Notes: a model not told the origin generated them from the letters alone. A stretch of 57,303 nt of DNA from Aeromonas rivipollensis (GCF_010974825.1 NZ_JAAILA010000051.1:1-57303); one strand, 5' to 3'; positions 1 through 9,469 are shown, numbered from the stretch's first letter. Numbers and translations are program-made.

Positions 1-14
1 TCTGTGGTCAAGAT

Positions 15-90
<76 letters not shown>

Positions 91-136
91 ACACCTTGAA
101 CCTGTCACCGCCTGCTGTGGCAGACCGCGTTAAAAC

Positions 137-212
137 TGGTGGTCGTTACTGGGCTCGAACCAGTGACCCCCTCCTTGTAAGGGAGGTGCTCTCCCAGCTG
201 AGCTAAACGACC
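137..212 (-). tRNA. tRNA-Val (anticodon TAC)
   Basis: A 76-nt minus-strand cloverleaf with encoded CCA. The anticodon stem is CCTCC/GGAGG and the loop CTTACAA, giving anticodon TAC for valine GTN codons. It lies between the two lysine tRNAs with short spacers, so the three are probably cut from one precursor, as in the val/lys tRNA operons of enteric bacteria. Confidence 0.95.
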
Positions 213-244
213 TGGGAATTCTGTCTTCACCCGTTGTGAAGAAA

Positions 245-320
245 TGGTGGGTCGTGCTGGATTCGAACCAGCGACCAATTGATTAAAAGTCAACTGCTCT
301 ACCGACTGAGCTAACGACCC
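245..320 (-). tRNA. tRNA-Lys (anticodon TTT)
   Basis: A 76-nt minus-strand cloverleaf with encoded CCA. The anticodon loop CTTTTAA gives anticodon TTT, the standard bacterial lysine tRNA. It is the promoter-proximal member of the Lys-Val-Lys cluster; a stable-RNA type promoter lies about 50 bases upstream. Confidence 0.95.
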
Positions 321-371
321 TCACCACGACCAGTTCCGAGCGCACTGCTGCACCGGCTCTGACGGCGGCCT

Positions 372-399
372 ATATTACGGATTTATCATCCTGGCGCAA
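372..399 (-). promoter_or_regulatory. Predicted sigma-70 promoter of the tRNA cluster
   Basis: On the minus strand a -35 element TTGCGC and a -10 element TAATAT are separated by 16 bases. A GC-rich stretch (AGGCCGCCGTC) follows the -10. GC-rich discriminators are typical of stringently controlled stable-RNA promoters. The rest of the 321-494 gap shows only a weak hairpin just past cpoB. Prediction only. Confidence 0.55.
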
Positions 400-494
400 T
401 AGAAAAATCTTAAATTAAATCTGTTTGCTCACTGCGCATACAAAGCAGAGCCGCATTTACAAGACTGTTACGAAAACAGTGACATGCAGCAATG

Positions 495-1301
495 TTACAG
501 CTTGCCGAGGCTCTGCTTGGCCAACTGGGCTGGCGAGGTATTGGGGTAACCCTTGATCACCTGCTCATAGAAGGTCTTGGCTTCTGCTTTCTTGCCATCG
601 AGCTGCGCCAGCATGCCGAGTTTCAGCAGGGCATCGGCCCGCTTGGGCGACTTGCTGTACTTGTTCGCCACAGTGGAGAACTGGCTGGCTGCACCGGCTC
701 TGTCACCCTTGTTGAACATCAGCTGGCCGAGCCAGTAATGCGCATTGGGAACATAGCTGGAGCTCGGGAACTGTTTGATGAACCCTTCGAAGGCAGGAAT
801 GGCCTTGTCGTAGTTCTTCTCCTTGAGCACCATGTTCACGGCTGCGTCATAGGCCTGGTTCTCGTCCTGATTGGTCGAGTAGTTGGCCGCGGCGGCAGGC
901 GTCGTGGCGCCGGCTGCAGGAGTCGCGGGCGCTGCGGCGGCAGGCTGGCTGTTGGCCACCTTGTCGAGCTCCTGATAGAGCTGGCGCTGACGCTCTTGCG
1001 ACTGCTCCATCTGGTAAGTCTGCTGCTCCAGCTGACCACGCAGTTCGGAGACTTCCCCTTGCAGGGAGTCGACCTGTTGTTGCAGCTCGGCCTGCAGGCG
1101 CAGACGGGCGTTCAGGGTGCGCTCCAGCAGGGCGACCCTGTCTTCCAGGCTGCCCGTGGGCACTATGGCACCGTTGTTGCCGCTAAGGACAACCCCACCA
1201 CCCGAGTCACCGCCCAGATCGCTGACAGGAGCCGCCGCATGCGCATTCAGAGCAACCAATACGGCCAGCGCAACAACAGCTTGCTTGTACACAGATTTCA
1301 T
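495..1301 (-). CDS. cpoB: Cell division coordinator CpoB (YbgF)
   Basis: Periplasmic protein that coordinates Tol-Pal driven outer-membrane constriction with PBP1B-LpoB peptidoglycan synthesis at the septum. About 268 residues. A signal peptide ends near residue 24 (AHAA). A coiled coil at about residues 45-120, rich in Leu, Gln and Glu, matches the trimerisation domain. An Ala/Pro linker follows, then TPR repeats (YDKAIPAFEGFI, AASQFSTVANKY, AKTFYEQVIKGYP). I start at the ATG at 1301; a TTG nine bases upstream in frame would sit almost on the AAGG Shine-Dalgarno. It is the last gene of the tol-pal cluster. Its start region is duplicated upstream. Confidence 0.95.
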   Translation of the reverse strand: MKSVYKQAVVALAVLVALNAHAAAPVSDLGGDSGGGVVLSGNNGAIVPTGSLEDRVALLERTLNARLRLQAELQQQVDSLQGEVSELRGQLEQQTYQMEQSQERQRQLYQELDKVANSQPAAAAPATPAAGATTPAAAANYSTNQDENQAYDAAVNMVLKEKNYDKAIPAFEGFIKQFPSSSYVPNAHYWLGQLMFNKGDRAGAASQFSTVANKYSKSPKRADALLKLGMLAQLDGKKAEAKTFYEQVIKGYPNTSPAQLAKQSLGKL

Positions 1302-1463
1302 TCGGATCAAACCTTAGCGTTTAGTGCAAATAAAACGGCCAGCGCCATAGTCGCTCGCTTATACAGATTTCATTCGGATCAAACCTTGGCGTTTAGTGCA
1401 AATAAAACGGCCATCGAAATGGCCGCTTGCATATAAACGAACTTCGTTCGATTCAAACCTTAG
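1291..1463 (-). repeat. 72-bp tandem repeat copying the cpoB start region
   Basis: A 51-bp core at 1291-1341 recurs at 1363-1413 with one mismatch, period 72 bp. A third, shorter remnant (1443-1463) overlaps the end of pal. The core contains the cpoB Shine-Dalgarno, start codon and first codons. As a result the second copy encodes a five-codon mini-ORF, ATG AAA TCT GTA TAA, at 1373-1359 on the minus strand. The tails of the units (1342-1362 and 1414-1434) are also similar. Confidence 0.85.
1400..1425 (-). terminator. Rho-independent terminator between pal and cpoB
   Basis: On the minus strand the stem CGGCCAT / ATGGCCG closes a stable TTCG tetraloop and is followed by TTTTATTT. It lies just past pal and before cpoB, so it probably attenuates read-through into cpoB. 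The matching position in the other repeat copy has lost the stem. Confidence 0.75.
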
Positions 1464-1984
1464 TAAACCAGAACCGCACGGCGGTTTTTGGCAAAGGCAT
1501 CCTCGGTGTGGGACAGATCCAGCGGCTTCTCTTCGCCATAGCTGACGATGGAGAGCTGCTCGGCCTGCACACCCAGGGTTTGCAGATACTTGGCAACGGC
1601 CTTGGCACGACGCTCGCCCAGGGCGATGTTGTATTCCGGAGTACCGCGCTCATCGGCGTGGCCTTCGATCAACACCTTGACGCTCGGACGCTCACGCAGG
1701 TAGCTGGCATGGGCATCCAGCAGGTCGGCGTACTGACCCTGAATGTCGTAACCATCGTACGGGAAGTAGATCACGTTATCGCGCTGCAGAGCTTCGAACT
1801 TCTGACGCATCTGCTCTTCCGGGGACAACATGCCGTTGGCGCCACCGGTTTGTACACCGCCCATGCCGTCGGTCATGCCAGACTCGGCGCCAGCGGCGTC
1901 GGAGTCGGAAGAAGAACTACAGGCAGCCAGGGTGAACAGTGGCAGTGCGATGGCCAGACCCTTGAGCAGTTTATTGAGTTGCAT
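1460..1984 (-). CDS. pal: Peptidoglycan-associated lipoprotein Pal
   Basis: Outer-membrane lipoprotein that binds peptidoglycan and is relocated by TolB during constriction. 174 residues, the usual Pal length. The signal peptide ends in a lipobox LAAC with the acylated Cys at position 22, followed by a Ser-rich linker. The OmpA-like domain carries the meso-DAP binding signature GHADERGTPEYNIALGERR. The gene follows tolB by 50 bases on the same strand, the standard order. The third repeat remnant of the cpoB leader overlaps its last codons. Confidence 0.97.
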   Translation of the reverse strand: MQLNKLLKGLAIALPLFTLAACSSSSDSDAAGAESGMTDGMGGVQTGGANGMLSPEEQMRQKFEALQRDNVIYFPYDGYDIQGQYADLLDAHASYLRERPSVKVLIEGHADERGTPEYNIALGERRAKAVAKYLQTLGVQAEQLSIVSYGEEKPLDLSHTEDAFAKNRRAVLVY

Positions 1985-2034
1985 GCTATTTCCTTAAACC
2001 TTTATAACAAAACAAAAAACAATCGATTTTTTTA

Positions 2035-3360
2035 TCAATTCAAGAAGGGCGACCAAGCTGGTGCACGAATTTCACCGCTACTGGTCGGAAGCACTGCCTT
2101 GAAGCGACCATCGGTCGACACCAACGCAAGACTCTTACGACCCTGATAGATGGTGGCATAAATGATCATGCTGCCATTGGGAGCCACACTTGGCGACTCA
2201 TCGAGAGCACTCTGGGTCAGTACCAACATGGCTCCGTTTTCCATATCCTGGCGAGCGATGCGATATTGTCCCTGAACCCGGGTCACCACCACCATGGACT
2301 TGCCGTCCGGCGTGATGGATGCACCCTGGTTGGAATCCCCTTCCCAGGTCATCCGGCGAGTGACGCCAGTCGCCAAATTTACGCTATAAATCTGGGGTTT
2401 GCCACCACGTTCAGAGGTGAACAGCAAAGTTTGACCGTCCGGCATCCAGGAGGGTTCGGTGTCTATGGTACGGTTATTTGTGACTCGAGTGAGTTGCTTG
2501 CTAGCAACATCAACAACATAGAGATCAGGCTGCCCATCTTTGGACAAAACAATAGCCAAACGGCGACCATCTGGTGACCACTCGGGGGCACCGTTGATGC
2601 CACGGAAACTGGTGATCAGACTGCGTTGCTGGGTATAGATGTCCTGCACATAGATCTCGGACTTCTGGTTCTCGAAACTCACATAGGCCAGCTTGCTGCC
2701 ATCCGGCGACCAAGCCGGTGACATCAACGGCTCGCGGGAGCGCAGCAGGGTCTTCTCGTTGTAGCCATCGTAATCGGAGATACGCAGCTGGTACGGGAAC
2801 TGGGTGCCCTGCTGGACGGAGACATAGGCCAGTCGGGTCAGGAAGGCACCACGCTCACCGGTCAGGCGCTCGTAGACAATGTCGGAGATGCGGTGGGCGA
2901 ACTGGCGCATCTGGGCACCCGGTATGGTCGCCATGCGGCTGTCGAGGATGTAACCATTCGCTTCGCCGCCCTGGGTCTTGGCCAGCTGGCCCTTCAGAAC
3001 GTCGACCAGCTCGAAGTTGATCTTGTAGGTGCCATCACCCACCGCCGCGATGGAACCGACCACCACGGCCTCCACACCCTGGGACGCCCAGGGGGCGAAG
3101 TTGATCTCGCCACTGCTGCTCGGGGTCTGCGGCATCTGGCCACGGGCCAGCGGCTTGAACTTGCCGCTGCGCATCAGGTCGTTGGAGACCACCTCGGCGA
3201 TGTCCTGTGGCAGTTGACCATTGCCCTCCCACTTGAAGGGGGCTATGGCGATGGGGCGAGCACTGTCAATACCGCCGGTGATGACGATGTCCAAGGCCGC
3301 CTGAGCGCTCTGGCCTAGCAGAAGGCAGCCAACCAAAGCAAAAAACACTTTTCTTATCAT
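2035..3360 (-). CDS. tolB: Tol-Pal system translocation protein TolB
   Basis: Periplasmic partner of Pal that receives energy from TolA. 441 residues. A cleavable signal peptide (to about residue 21, SAQA), an N-terminal alpha/beta domain with the TolA-interacting segment ([16 protein letters not shown]), then a six-bladed beta-propeller visible as repeats of the type [41 protein letters not shown] and [13 protein letters not shown]. Lies between tolA and pal; the 93-base gap to tolA could hold a secondary promoter. Confidence 0.97.
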   Translation of the reverse strand: MIRKVFFALVGCLLLGQSAQAALDIVITGGIDSARPIAIAPFKWEGNGQLPQDIAEVVSNDLMRSGKFKPLARGQMPQTPSSSGEINFAPWASQGVEAVVVGSIAAVGDGTYKINFELVDVLKGQLAKTQGGEANGYILDSRMATIPGAQMRQFAHRISDIVYERLTGERGAFLTRLAYVSVQQGTQFPYQLRISDYDGYNEKTLLRSREPLMSPAWSPDGSKLAYVSFENQKSEIYVQDIYTQQRSLITSFRGINGAPEWSPDGRRLAIVLSKDGQPDLYVVDVASKQLTRVTNNRTIDTEPSWMPDGQTLLFTSERGGKPQIYSVNLATGVTRRMTWEGDSNQGASITPDGKSMVVVTRVQGQYRIARQDMENGAMLVLTQSALDESPSVAPNGSMIIYATIYQGRKSLALVSTDGRFKAVLPTSSGEIRAPAWSPFLN

Positions 3361-3453
3361 GGCTTAAATACTCTGTTCCAATAAAAATGAGAGGTGAAAT
3401 TCCTTTATCAGCAGATGCTGCCAACCACGGTCAATGACCCCGTTTTATCACGT

Positions 3454-4587
3454 CTAGATGCTAGGTTCTAACTTGAGGTTAAGTTCCTTCAACTGCTCGA
3501 ATACCGCAGGATCCTTCGGCACCGGCAACTGATTCGCCTTCAGCACAGCAGCCTTGCCGGAGCGGCAGACCGCCGGGTCACCCTGACCGTTGTCCACCGA
3601 GATGACAAAGCCGGTACTGGCCAATTTGACACCGATAGTACAGGTTTTGCCCCGCATGGTGGGATCCAAAATCATATAGCGCTCCACCGTGGCGGCGATG
3701 AGGGCGGCATATTTCTGGGCTTCCCCCTGAGCCGCAGCCGATGCGGCCTGGCTGCGGGAATTGGCCTCGGCCTCCAGCTGCTGCTGCATCATGGCTTCCA
3801 TCTCTTTCTGCAACTTGGCCTCCTCGGCCGCCTTGCGCTTGCGCTCCGCCTCTATCTTGGCCTTCTTGTCAGCCTCGGCCTTCGCCTTCTTGTCTGCGTC
3901 AGCTTTTGCCTTCTTGGCGGCTTCATCTGCAGCCTTTTTCTCTGCCTCAGCCTTGGCATTCTTCTCGGCTTCCGCCTTGGCTTTCTTCTCAGCCTCGGCC
4001 TTGGCCTTCTTGTCGGCTTCAGCCTTCTTGGCCGCATCCGCCTTCGCCTTGGCTTTCTCTTCGGCCTGCTTCTTCTCCAGCTCTTCTTTCTTTTTCTTGA
4101 GCGCCAGCGCCTTGGCGAGTTCCTCTTCCTGGCGCTTGGCTTCGGCCTGCTTGGTCTTCTGCGCCTCCAGCTTGCGGGCTTCCTCGGCCTTCTGGGCCTG
4201 CTCTTCCGCCTGCTTCTGCTCGGCTACCTTCTTCTGCTTCTCGGTCTCGGCCTTGCGGGTGGCCTCCTCGGCCTCCTTGCGCTTGGTCTCGGCGATGCGC
4301 AGACGCTCCTGCTCCTTCGCCAGCTCGCGCCGGGCCTGATCGGCGTCTTCCTTGTCCTTCTCTTTCTGCTGCTGGGCAGCCTTGGGCTGAGCTTTCTGCT
4401 GCTGGATCTGCTGTGCCTGTTGCTCCAGGAACTCGCTGTCCAGCATCACCGCATTGACGATCTGTCCCTTCGACTCGGGGCGCTTGGGCTTGCTGAAGTC
4501 GACACCGACCAGCAGTATGATGCCGATGATCAGATGCAGCAGCAGCGACGCGACGAGATAACCGGAAATACCACGCTTCACATCCAT
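3454..4587 (-). CDS. tolA: Cell envelope integrity protein TolA
   Basis: Inner-membrane anchored protein that spans the periplasm and passes the proton-motive force from TolQR to TolB-Pal. 377 residues. A single transmembrane helix at about residues 13-33 carries the SHLH-like start (SLLLHLIIGIILLVGV). A very long Lys/Ala/Glu-rich helix follows (about residues 75-270, many KKAKAEAEK-type repeats), then the compact C-terminal domain III with two Cys (GKTCTIGVKL, DPAVCRSGKAAV). The Ala/Lys repeats make every other frame open here, so antisense ORFs in this region are not real. Confidence 0.97.
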   Translation of the reverse strand: MDVKRGISGYLVASLLLHLIIGIILLVGVDFSKPKRPESKGQIVNAVMLDSEFLEQQAQQIQQQKAQPKAAQQQKEKDKEDADQARRELAKEQERLRIAETKRKEAEEATRKAETEKQKKVAEQKQAEEQAQKAEEARKLEAQKTKQAEAKRQEEELAKALALKKKKEELEKKQAEEKAKAKADAAKKAEADKKAKAEAEKKAKAEAEKNAKAEAEKKAADEAAKKAKADADKKAKAEADKKAKIEAERKRKAAEEAKLQKEMEAMMQQQLEAEANSRSQAASAAAQGEAQKYAALIAATVERYMILDPTMRGKTCTIGVKLASTGFVISVDNGQGDPAVCRSGKAAVLKANQLPVPKDPAVFEQLKELNLKLEPSI

Positions 4588-4592
4588 CTCCG

Positions 4593-5039
4593 TCAGTTCA
4601 CCGGATCCGTCATCAGGCCAACCTGAGGCACACCGGCTTTCTTGAGGGCCACCATCAGCAGGATCACCTCTTCGTAACGCACGGACTTGTCACCCGCCAC
4701 CACCACGGGAGCGTTCTGGTTGATGGCCAGATAACCCATGGCCTTCTCGGTGATGTATTGCTGCATCGCCTCGGGCGTGCCAGTTGGCACTGGCTCGTCA
4801 TCCGCCTCACCGGCCTTGATGACGTACTCACCCTCGGTGTTGACGCTGACGATGAAGGGGGGCTTGGCGTCCTCGGGCAACTGCTCGGACTCCGCCTGGG
4901 GCAGATCCACCTTGACCCCTTGCGTGATCACCGGCGTCACCGCCATGAAGATGATGAGCAGCACCAGCATGACGTCGATATAGGGCACCACGTTGATCTC
5001 GGCGACCTTCTTGCGCCGGATCCGCTGATAGGTTTGCAT
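4593..5039 (-). CDS. tolR: Tol-Pal system protein TolR
   Basis: Inner-membrane ExbD/TolR-family subunit of the TolQR motor. 148 residues. One transmembrane helix at about residues 17-37 contains the proton-path Asp (PYIDVMLVLLIIFM). A periplasmic domain follows. The ATG begins directly after the tolQ stop (TAA ATG), and the stop lies five bases before tolA, so tolQRA are tightly coupled. Confidence 0.97.
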   Translation of the reverse strand: MQTYQRIRRKKVAEINVVPYIDVMLVLLIIFMAVTPVITQGVKVDLPQAESEQLPEDAKPPFIVSVNTEGEYVIKAGEADDEPVPTGTPEAMQQYITEKAMGYLAINQNAPVVVAGDKSVRYEEVILLMVALKKAGVPQVGLMTDPVN

Positions 5040-5729
5040 TTACTTGTCACCCTGCTGCTGTGCAATCTGACGGTTCAGTATGGTGGTGAACTCGTCCATG
5101 AAGTTGGCGTAGGCGTTCTCCAGCTTCTCTACCTTGTTGGTGAATCTGTTATAGAAAATAACCGCTGGAATGGCCGCGAACAGACCCATGGCGGTGGCGA
5201 TCAGCGCCTCCGCGATGCCCGGTGCCACCATCTGCAGGGTCGCCTGCTGCACCTGACCCAGGGCGATAAAGGCGTTCATGATGCCCCATACGGTACCAAA
5301 CAGGCCGATATAGGGGCTGATGGAGCCGACGGTCGCCAGCACTGGCAGGTTGGATTCCAGTTCGTCCACCGCACGGGACAGCGAAACGCGCATGGCACGA
5401 TAGGTACCGTCCATCACCGCATCCTGGCCACGGGCGCCGGCCTTGAGCAGGCGGGCATACTCCTTGAAGCCGGAATAGAAGATGTCTTCCATGCCTTCGA
5501 TGTCATCGCGGCGGGAAGAGGACTCCTGATAGAGACGGTTGAGGTCGACGCCGGACCAGAATCTGTCTTCAAACTGCTCCGAGGCGAGGTTGGCCGCCTT
5601 GATGACCTTGGAACGCTGGATGATCAGCGCCCAGGAGACGACCGACATGCCCATCAGGGTCATCATGACCAGTTTCACCAGCAGACTGGCTTGCCAGAAC
5701 AGACCAATAAACGAAATTTCAGCGTGCAC
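5040..5729 (-). CDS. tolQ: Tol-Pal system proton channel TolQ
   Basis: ExbB/TolQ-family subunit with three membrane helices that forms the proton channel with TolR. 229 residues. The first helix is near residues 14-36 ([22 protein letters not shown]). Helices 2 and 3 lie near residues 128-200, with the conserved [13 protein letters not shown] and [21 protein letters not shown] segments. The start codon is GTG, lying inside the last codons of ybgC (11-base overlap), which implies translational coupling. Confidence 0.96.
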   Translation of the reverse strand: MHAEISFIGLFWQASLLVKLVMMTLMGMSVVSWALIIQRSKVIKAANLASEQFEDRFWSGVDLNRLYQESSSRRDDIEGMEDIFYSGFKEYARLLKAGARGQDAVMDGTYRAMRVSLSRAVDELESNLPVLATVGSISPYIGLFGTVWGIMNAFIALGQVQQATLQMVAPGIAEALIATAMGLFAAIPAVIFYNRFTNKVEKLENAYANFMDEFTTILNRQIAQQQGDK

Positions 5730-6126
5730 TTAACAGCACTCCCTTGATTTTTTCAGGTATTGCAACAGGTTTCATTTGCGGATGACTGACACAGGCAATC
5801 TGTACCATGGCCTGGGTGATCAGTCGTCCATCAGCCGCCAGGATCTGCTGTGAAAAGCGCATGGAAGCACGTTTCACTTCAGTCACTTGCGTCAATACGG
5901 TCAGCAGTTCATTGAAGCGGGCCGCGGAGCGGAAATCGATCTCGGTGCGACTCACCACGAAGGCGATCCCCGCCTGCAACAGGACATCTTGCTCGATGTC
6001 GCCGGCGCGCAGGAACTCGGTGCGAGCCCGTTCCATAAACTTGAGATAATTGGCGTTGTAGACGATGCCTCCGGCGTCTGTGTCTTCGTAGTAGACACGT
6101 ACCGGAAACTCAGAGACTTCCCCCAT
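5719..6126 (-). CDS. ybgC: Acyl-CoA thioesterase YbgC
   Basis: Hotdog-fold thioesterase, first gene of the tol-pal operon in many gamma-proteobacteria. 135 residues. The catalytic signature is [24 protein letters not shown] near residues 12-35, shown here in part only: YEDTDAGG with the active-site Asp and [13 protein letters not shown]. The family hydrolyses short acyl-CoAs and may act in phospholipid metabolism; its role in Tol function is unsettled. Overlaps tolQ by 11 bases. Upstream, the 208-base gap to ybgE probably holds the tol promoter. Confidence 0.95.
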   Translation of the reverse strand: MGEVSEFPVRVYYEDTDAGGIVYNANYLKFMERARTEFLRAGDIEQDVLLQAGIAFVVSRTEIDFRSAARFNELLTVLTQVTEVKRASMRFSQQILAADGRLITQAMVQIACVSHPQMKPVAIPEKIKGVLLSAR

Positions 6127-6209
6127 AAAAATCTGTGATCCATTCGACAGTCAGATGGGGGGCTATCATAGCGCAGGGCTGAATAGGAAAGAAGCAGGGG
6201 GAGACAGGG

Positions 6210-6352
6210 AAATCCCATCTCCCCCTGTTTTTTATGGCAGGCAATAACGGCCGATCCGCCGGGGGCAAAACCACGGCCGCACTGCGGGGTACAAAAGCAG
6301 AGGGAGGCAGAAAATGTCTGGCCTCCCTCAGTGTTTATGGCAGGTAATACCC
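6210..6352 (-). repeat. Diverged duplication of the ybgE 3' end with hairpins
   Basis: The last codons of ybgE (minus strand TAT TAC CTG CCA TAA, near 6335-6349) recur about 102 bases downstream as TAT TGC CTG CCA TAA (near 6233-6247). Each copy is followed on the minus strand by a hairpin: AGGGAGGC/GCCTCCCT at 6301-6328 and CAGGGGGAGA/TCTCCCCCTG at about 6197-6229. Neither has a good minus-strand T-tract, so termination is uncertain. This accounts for much of the ybgE-ybgC gap. Confidence 0.6.
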
Positions 6353-6646
6353 GCTGGTCAGCCAGAGCCCGTACAACAGGCTTGGCAAGGCGAGCCAGGG
6401 GAAAAACAGCACGCGGCCAACCAGGCTGCGGGGGTGGAACCCCAGTCCGTGCATGACGCCGCAGCAGACCGCCCACATCAGCCAAGGGGCCAGCCAGAGA
6501 CCGTGGTCACTGGTGTTGGCGGCCACCAGATTCGGTGCCTGCAAGATGGCGACGCCCAGCAGGGCCGCCGCCAGCAACATCAGACCTTGCCATGGCTGGC
6601 GCTCCAGAGGAGCGGCCAGCCGGGCGAGCCTGTCACTTGTCTTCAT
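6335..6646 (-). CDS. ybgE: Cyd operon protein YbgE
   Basis: Small inner-membrane protein encoded with cytochrome bd oxidase; function not established. 103 residues with about three hydrophobic segments (GLMLLAAALLGVAIL, WLAPWLMWAVCCGVMHGLGF, LFFPWLALPSLLYGLWL). I start at the ATG at 6646, which overlaps the end of cydX by 14 bases. A longer reading to 6709 would run inside cydX in another frame and is rejected. Confidence 0.9.
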   Translation of the reverse strand: MKTSDRLARLAAPLERQPWQGLMLLAAALLGVAILQAPNLVAANTSDHGLWLAPWLMWAVCCGVMHGLGFHPRSLVGRVLFFPWLALPSLLYGLWLTSGYYLP

Positions 6647-6749
6647 CGATCTGACGATCCAGGTTCTCGGTGTGCTCCAGCCAGAGCGCATTGATGATCC
6701 CAAACGCACAGGCCAGCAACAGCCCCAGGATCCAGGTGAAATACCACAT
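6633..6749 (-). CDS. cydX: Cytochrome bd oxidase small subunit CydX
   Basis: A 38-residue single-pass membrane protein that stabilises the haems of CydAB. It begins MWYFTWILGLLLACAFG, the conserved CydX/YbgT start, followed by IINALWLEHTE and a charged tail. The ATG lies 15 bases after the cydB stop and the end overlaps ybgE. Gene order cydA-cydB-cydX-ybgE is the standard one. It is too short for most gene callers. Confidence 0.95.
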   Translation of the reverse strand: MWYFTWILGLLLACAFGIINALWLEHTENLDRQIDEDK

Positions 6750-6763
6750 ATCAGGGCACCTTC

Positions 6764-7900
6764 TTAGTAGAGCGATTGTTGGTTGTCTTCGATGTGCTTG
6801 TTACTCACCCGGCCAAACATCTTGATGTAGGTCCAGATGGTGTAAGCCAGCACTGTCGGTACGAAGACGACTGCGACTACCGTCATCACCTTGAGGGTGT
6901 TGAAGGAGGCGGTGGCATCCCACATGGTCAGGCTCTGGGACGGCTCCAGGCTGGAGGGCATCACGAACGGGAACATGGAGAAGCCCGCGGTCAGTATGAT
7001 GCCGGCAATGGCCAGGGAGGAGAACAGGAACGCCATCCAGCCCTTGCCCAGCTTGGCCGCAAGCGCGGTCAGCAGGCTCATCACCAGACCCAGCACGGGG
7101 GCTGCAATCATCCAGGGATAGAGGTTGTAGTTCTGCATCCAGGCACCGGCCTGCACCACCACTTCCTTGTGAAGCGGGTTGGTGACGGCGTCGGTGGCGA
7201 CAGCGCCCACGATCACATAGCCATCCATGCCGCTCACCCAGACACCGGCCAGGGCAAACAGCACCAGGGTCAGCAGGGAGAAGATCATGGCGGCGGTACG
7301 GGAGCGAGCCAGCACTTCACCTTCGGTCTTCATCATCAGCCAGGCAGCGCCCTGGGTCACTATCATGAACAGGCTCACCAGACCAGCCAGCAAGCCGAAC
7401 GGGTTGAGCAGGCCGAAGAAGTTGCCGTGGTAGGTCAGCATCAGGAACTGGTTGAAGCTGAACGGTACCCCTTGCAGCAGGTTGCCGAAGGCTACCCCGA
7501 AGATGACGGGGGGAATGGCACTACCGGCGAACAGCGCCCAGTCCCAGCTGGTGCGCCACTGGGCGCCTTCCTGCAGGGAGCGGTACTTGAAGCCGACCGG
7601 ACGGAAGAAGAGCGCCATCAGGGTCAGGATCATGGCGATGTAGAAGCCGGAGAAGGCCGCCGCATAGACCATGGGCCAGGCCGCGAACAGGGCACCGCCC
7701 GCGGTGACCAGCCAGACCTGGTTGCCTTCCCAGTGCGGCCCCATGGTGTTGAGCATCACCCGACGCTCCACATCCTTCTTGCCGACGAAGGGGAGCAGGG
7801 CACCGACCCCCATATCGAAGCCGTCGGTGATGGCGAAGCCGATCAGCAGCACGCCGACCAAGACCCACCAGACCAGACGCAACATTTCGTAATCAAACAT
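6764..7900 (-). CDS. cydB: Cytochrome d ubiquinol oxidase subunit II
   Basis: Membrane subunit of the high-affinity quinol oxidase bd-I. 378 residues with eight or nine predicted helices. Conserved segments include GFAITDGFDMGVGALLPFVG near the N-terminus and HWEGNQVWLVTAGGALFAAWP near residue 55. A GAGAGTAACCC Shine-Dalgarno region precedes the ATG. Lies 12 bases after cydA. Confidence 0.97.
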   Translation of the reverse strand: MFDYEMLRLVWWVLVGVLLIGFAITDGFDMGVGALLPFVGKKDVERRVMLNTMGPHWEGNQVWLVTAGGALFAAWPMVYAAAFSGFYIAMILTLMALFFRPVGFKYRSLQEGAQWRTSWDWALFAGSAIPPVIFGVAFGNLLQGVPFSFNQFLMLTYHGNFFGLLNPFGLLAGLVSLFMIVTQGAAWLMMKTEGEVLARSRTAAMIFSLLTLVLFALAGVWVSGMDGYVIVGAVATDAVTNPLHKEVVVQAGAWMQNYNLYPWMIAAPVLGLVMSLLTALAAKLGKGWMAFLFSSLAIAGIILTAGFSMFPFVMPSSLEPSQSLTMWDATASFNTLKVMTVVAVVFVPTVLAYTIWTYIKMFGRVSNKHIEDNQQSLY

Positions 7901-7912
7901 GGGTTACTCTCC

Positions 7913-9469
7913 TTATGCCTTGCTCTGTTCGAAGTGGTACTTGCCCGTCTTCAGGCTGCTTGGGCCCAGACGCGCATACTTGAACATCAGGTACATCTCG
8001 ATGATCAGCAGTACGGTGTAGAACAGGCAGATCCCGATCAGGGAGAACCAGATCTCGGACGCAGGGATATTGGATGCGGAGACTGAGGTCGGCAGCATCT
8101 CGGCTATGGTCCAGGGTTGGCGACCGTACTCGGCGACAAACCAGCCCGCCTCGATGGCGATCCAGGGCAGCGGGATGCCGTACAGCAGCGCCTTGAGCAA
8201 CCACTTGCGCTCACCGATCTTGTGGCGAGTGCTGTCATAGAAGGCCAGACCGATCAGCACCAGCATCAACATGCCGCAGGCAACCATGATGCGGAAGGCG
8301 AAGAACAGCGGCAGTACCTGCGGGATGGAGTCATCCACGGCGGCCTTGATCTGATCGTCGGTCGCGTCGGTCACGTTGGCGGTGTAACGCTTGAGCAGCA
8401 GACCGTAGCCCAGATCCTGCTTCACTTCGTCGAAGCGAGCGCGGGTCTCGTCTGACTTGTCGCCGGATTGCAGCTTGGTCAGCAGATCGTAGGCGGTCAT
8501 GCCGCTGCGCACGCGCACTTCATGCTCGCTCTTCAGATCCTTGAGACCGGTCACCTGACCGTCCAGGGAACGGGTCGCTATGATGCCGAGGGCATAAGGG
8601 ATCTTGATGGCGTAGTCGGTGCGCATCTCTTCCTGGTTCGGAATGCCGAACAGGGTGAAGGACGCAGGAGCCGGCTCTGTGTTCCACTCGGCCTCGATGG
8701 CCGCCAGTTTCACCTTCTGCACTTCCCCGGTCTCGTAGCCGGACTCGTCACCCAGCACCAGCACGGAGAGGATGGAGGCCATGCCGAACGCGGCCGCGAT
8801 GGCGAAGGAGCGACGGGCGAAGGCCACATCACGATTCTTCAGCAGGTAGTAGGAGGAGATGCCCAACACGAACATGGCGCCCGTGGTATAGCCCGCCGCC
8901 ACTGTGTGGACGAACTTGACCTGAGCAACAGGGTTGAACACCAGATCGGCGAAGCTCACCATCTCCATCCGCATGGATTCGAAGTTGAATTCGGCACCGA
9001 CCGGGTTCTGCATCCAGCCGTTGGCGACCAGGATCCAGAGGGCGGAGAGGTTGGTCCCAAGAGCCATCAGCCAGGTTGCCGCCAGATGCTGGCGCTTGGT
9101 GAGGCGATCCCAACCGAAGAAGAACATGCCGACGAAGGTGGACTCCAGGAAGAAGGCCATCAAGCCTTCGATGGCCAGCGGGGCCCCGAAGATATCGCCG
9201 ACATAGTGGGAGTAGTAAGCCCAGTTGGTACCGAACTGAAACTCCATGGTGAGCCCGGTGGTAACCCCAAGGGCGAAGTTGATACCAAACAACTTGCCCC
9301 AGAACTTGGTCATGTCCCGGTACACTGTGTTGTTGGTCATCACATAGACAGACTCCATGATCGCCAGAATGAAGGCCATTCCCAGCGTCAGGGGTACAAA
9401 CAGGAAGTGATAAAGGGCCGTCGCAGCGAATTGGAACCGCGATAGGTCTACCACATGCTCAGCAATCAT
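7913..9469 (-). CDS. cydA: Cytochrome d ubiquinol oxidase subunit I
   Basis: Haem-carrying subunit (b558, b595, d) of cytochrome bd; oxidises ubiquinol and reduces oxygen to water at low oxygen tension. 518 residues, the size of the E. coli enzyme with the long Q-loop. The N-terminus shows [18 protein letters not shown] with the haem-ligand His. [13 protein letters not shown] and the quinol-binding loop follow. GAGGAAACATC precedes the ATG. Upstream lies an AT-rich region with FNR-like and ArcA-like motifs, consistent with oxygen control. Confidence 0.97.
   Translation of the reverse strand: MIAEHVVDLSRFQFAATALYHFLFVPLTLGMAFILAIMESVYVMTNNTVYRDMTKFWGKLFGINFALGVTTGLTMEFQFGTNWAYYSHYVGDIFGAPLAIEGLMAFFLESTFVGMFFFGWDRLTKRQHLAATWLMALGTNLSALWILVANGWMQNPVGAEFNFESMRMEMVSFADLVFNPVAQVKFVHTVAAGYTTGAMFVLGISSYYLLKNRDVAFARRSFAIAAAFGMASILSVLVLGDESGYETGEVQKVKLAAIEAEWNTEPAPASFTLFGIPNQEEMRTDYAIKIPYALGIIATRSLDGQVTGLKDLKSEHEVRVRSGMTAYDLLTKLQSGDKSDETRARFDEVKQDLGYGLLLKRYTANVTDATDDQIKAAVDDSIPQVLPLFFAFRIMVACGMLMLVLIGLAFYDSTRHKIGERKWLLKALLYGIPLPWIAIEAGWFVAEYGRQPWTIAEMLPTSVSASNIPASEIWFSLIGICLFYTVLLIIEMYLMFKYARLGPSSLKTGKYHFEQSKA

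Noticed and set aside
492..1436. Long plus-strand open frame opposite cpoB
   Set aside because: It is the antisense of a clear cpoB gene, has no family features and its extension runs through the tandem repeat.
3741..4339. Ser/Ala-rich plus-strand frames opposite tolA
   Set aside because: They result from the Lys/Ala/Glu repeat codons of tolA, which leave all frames open.
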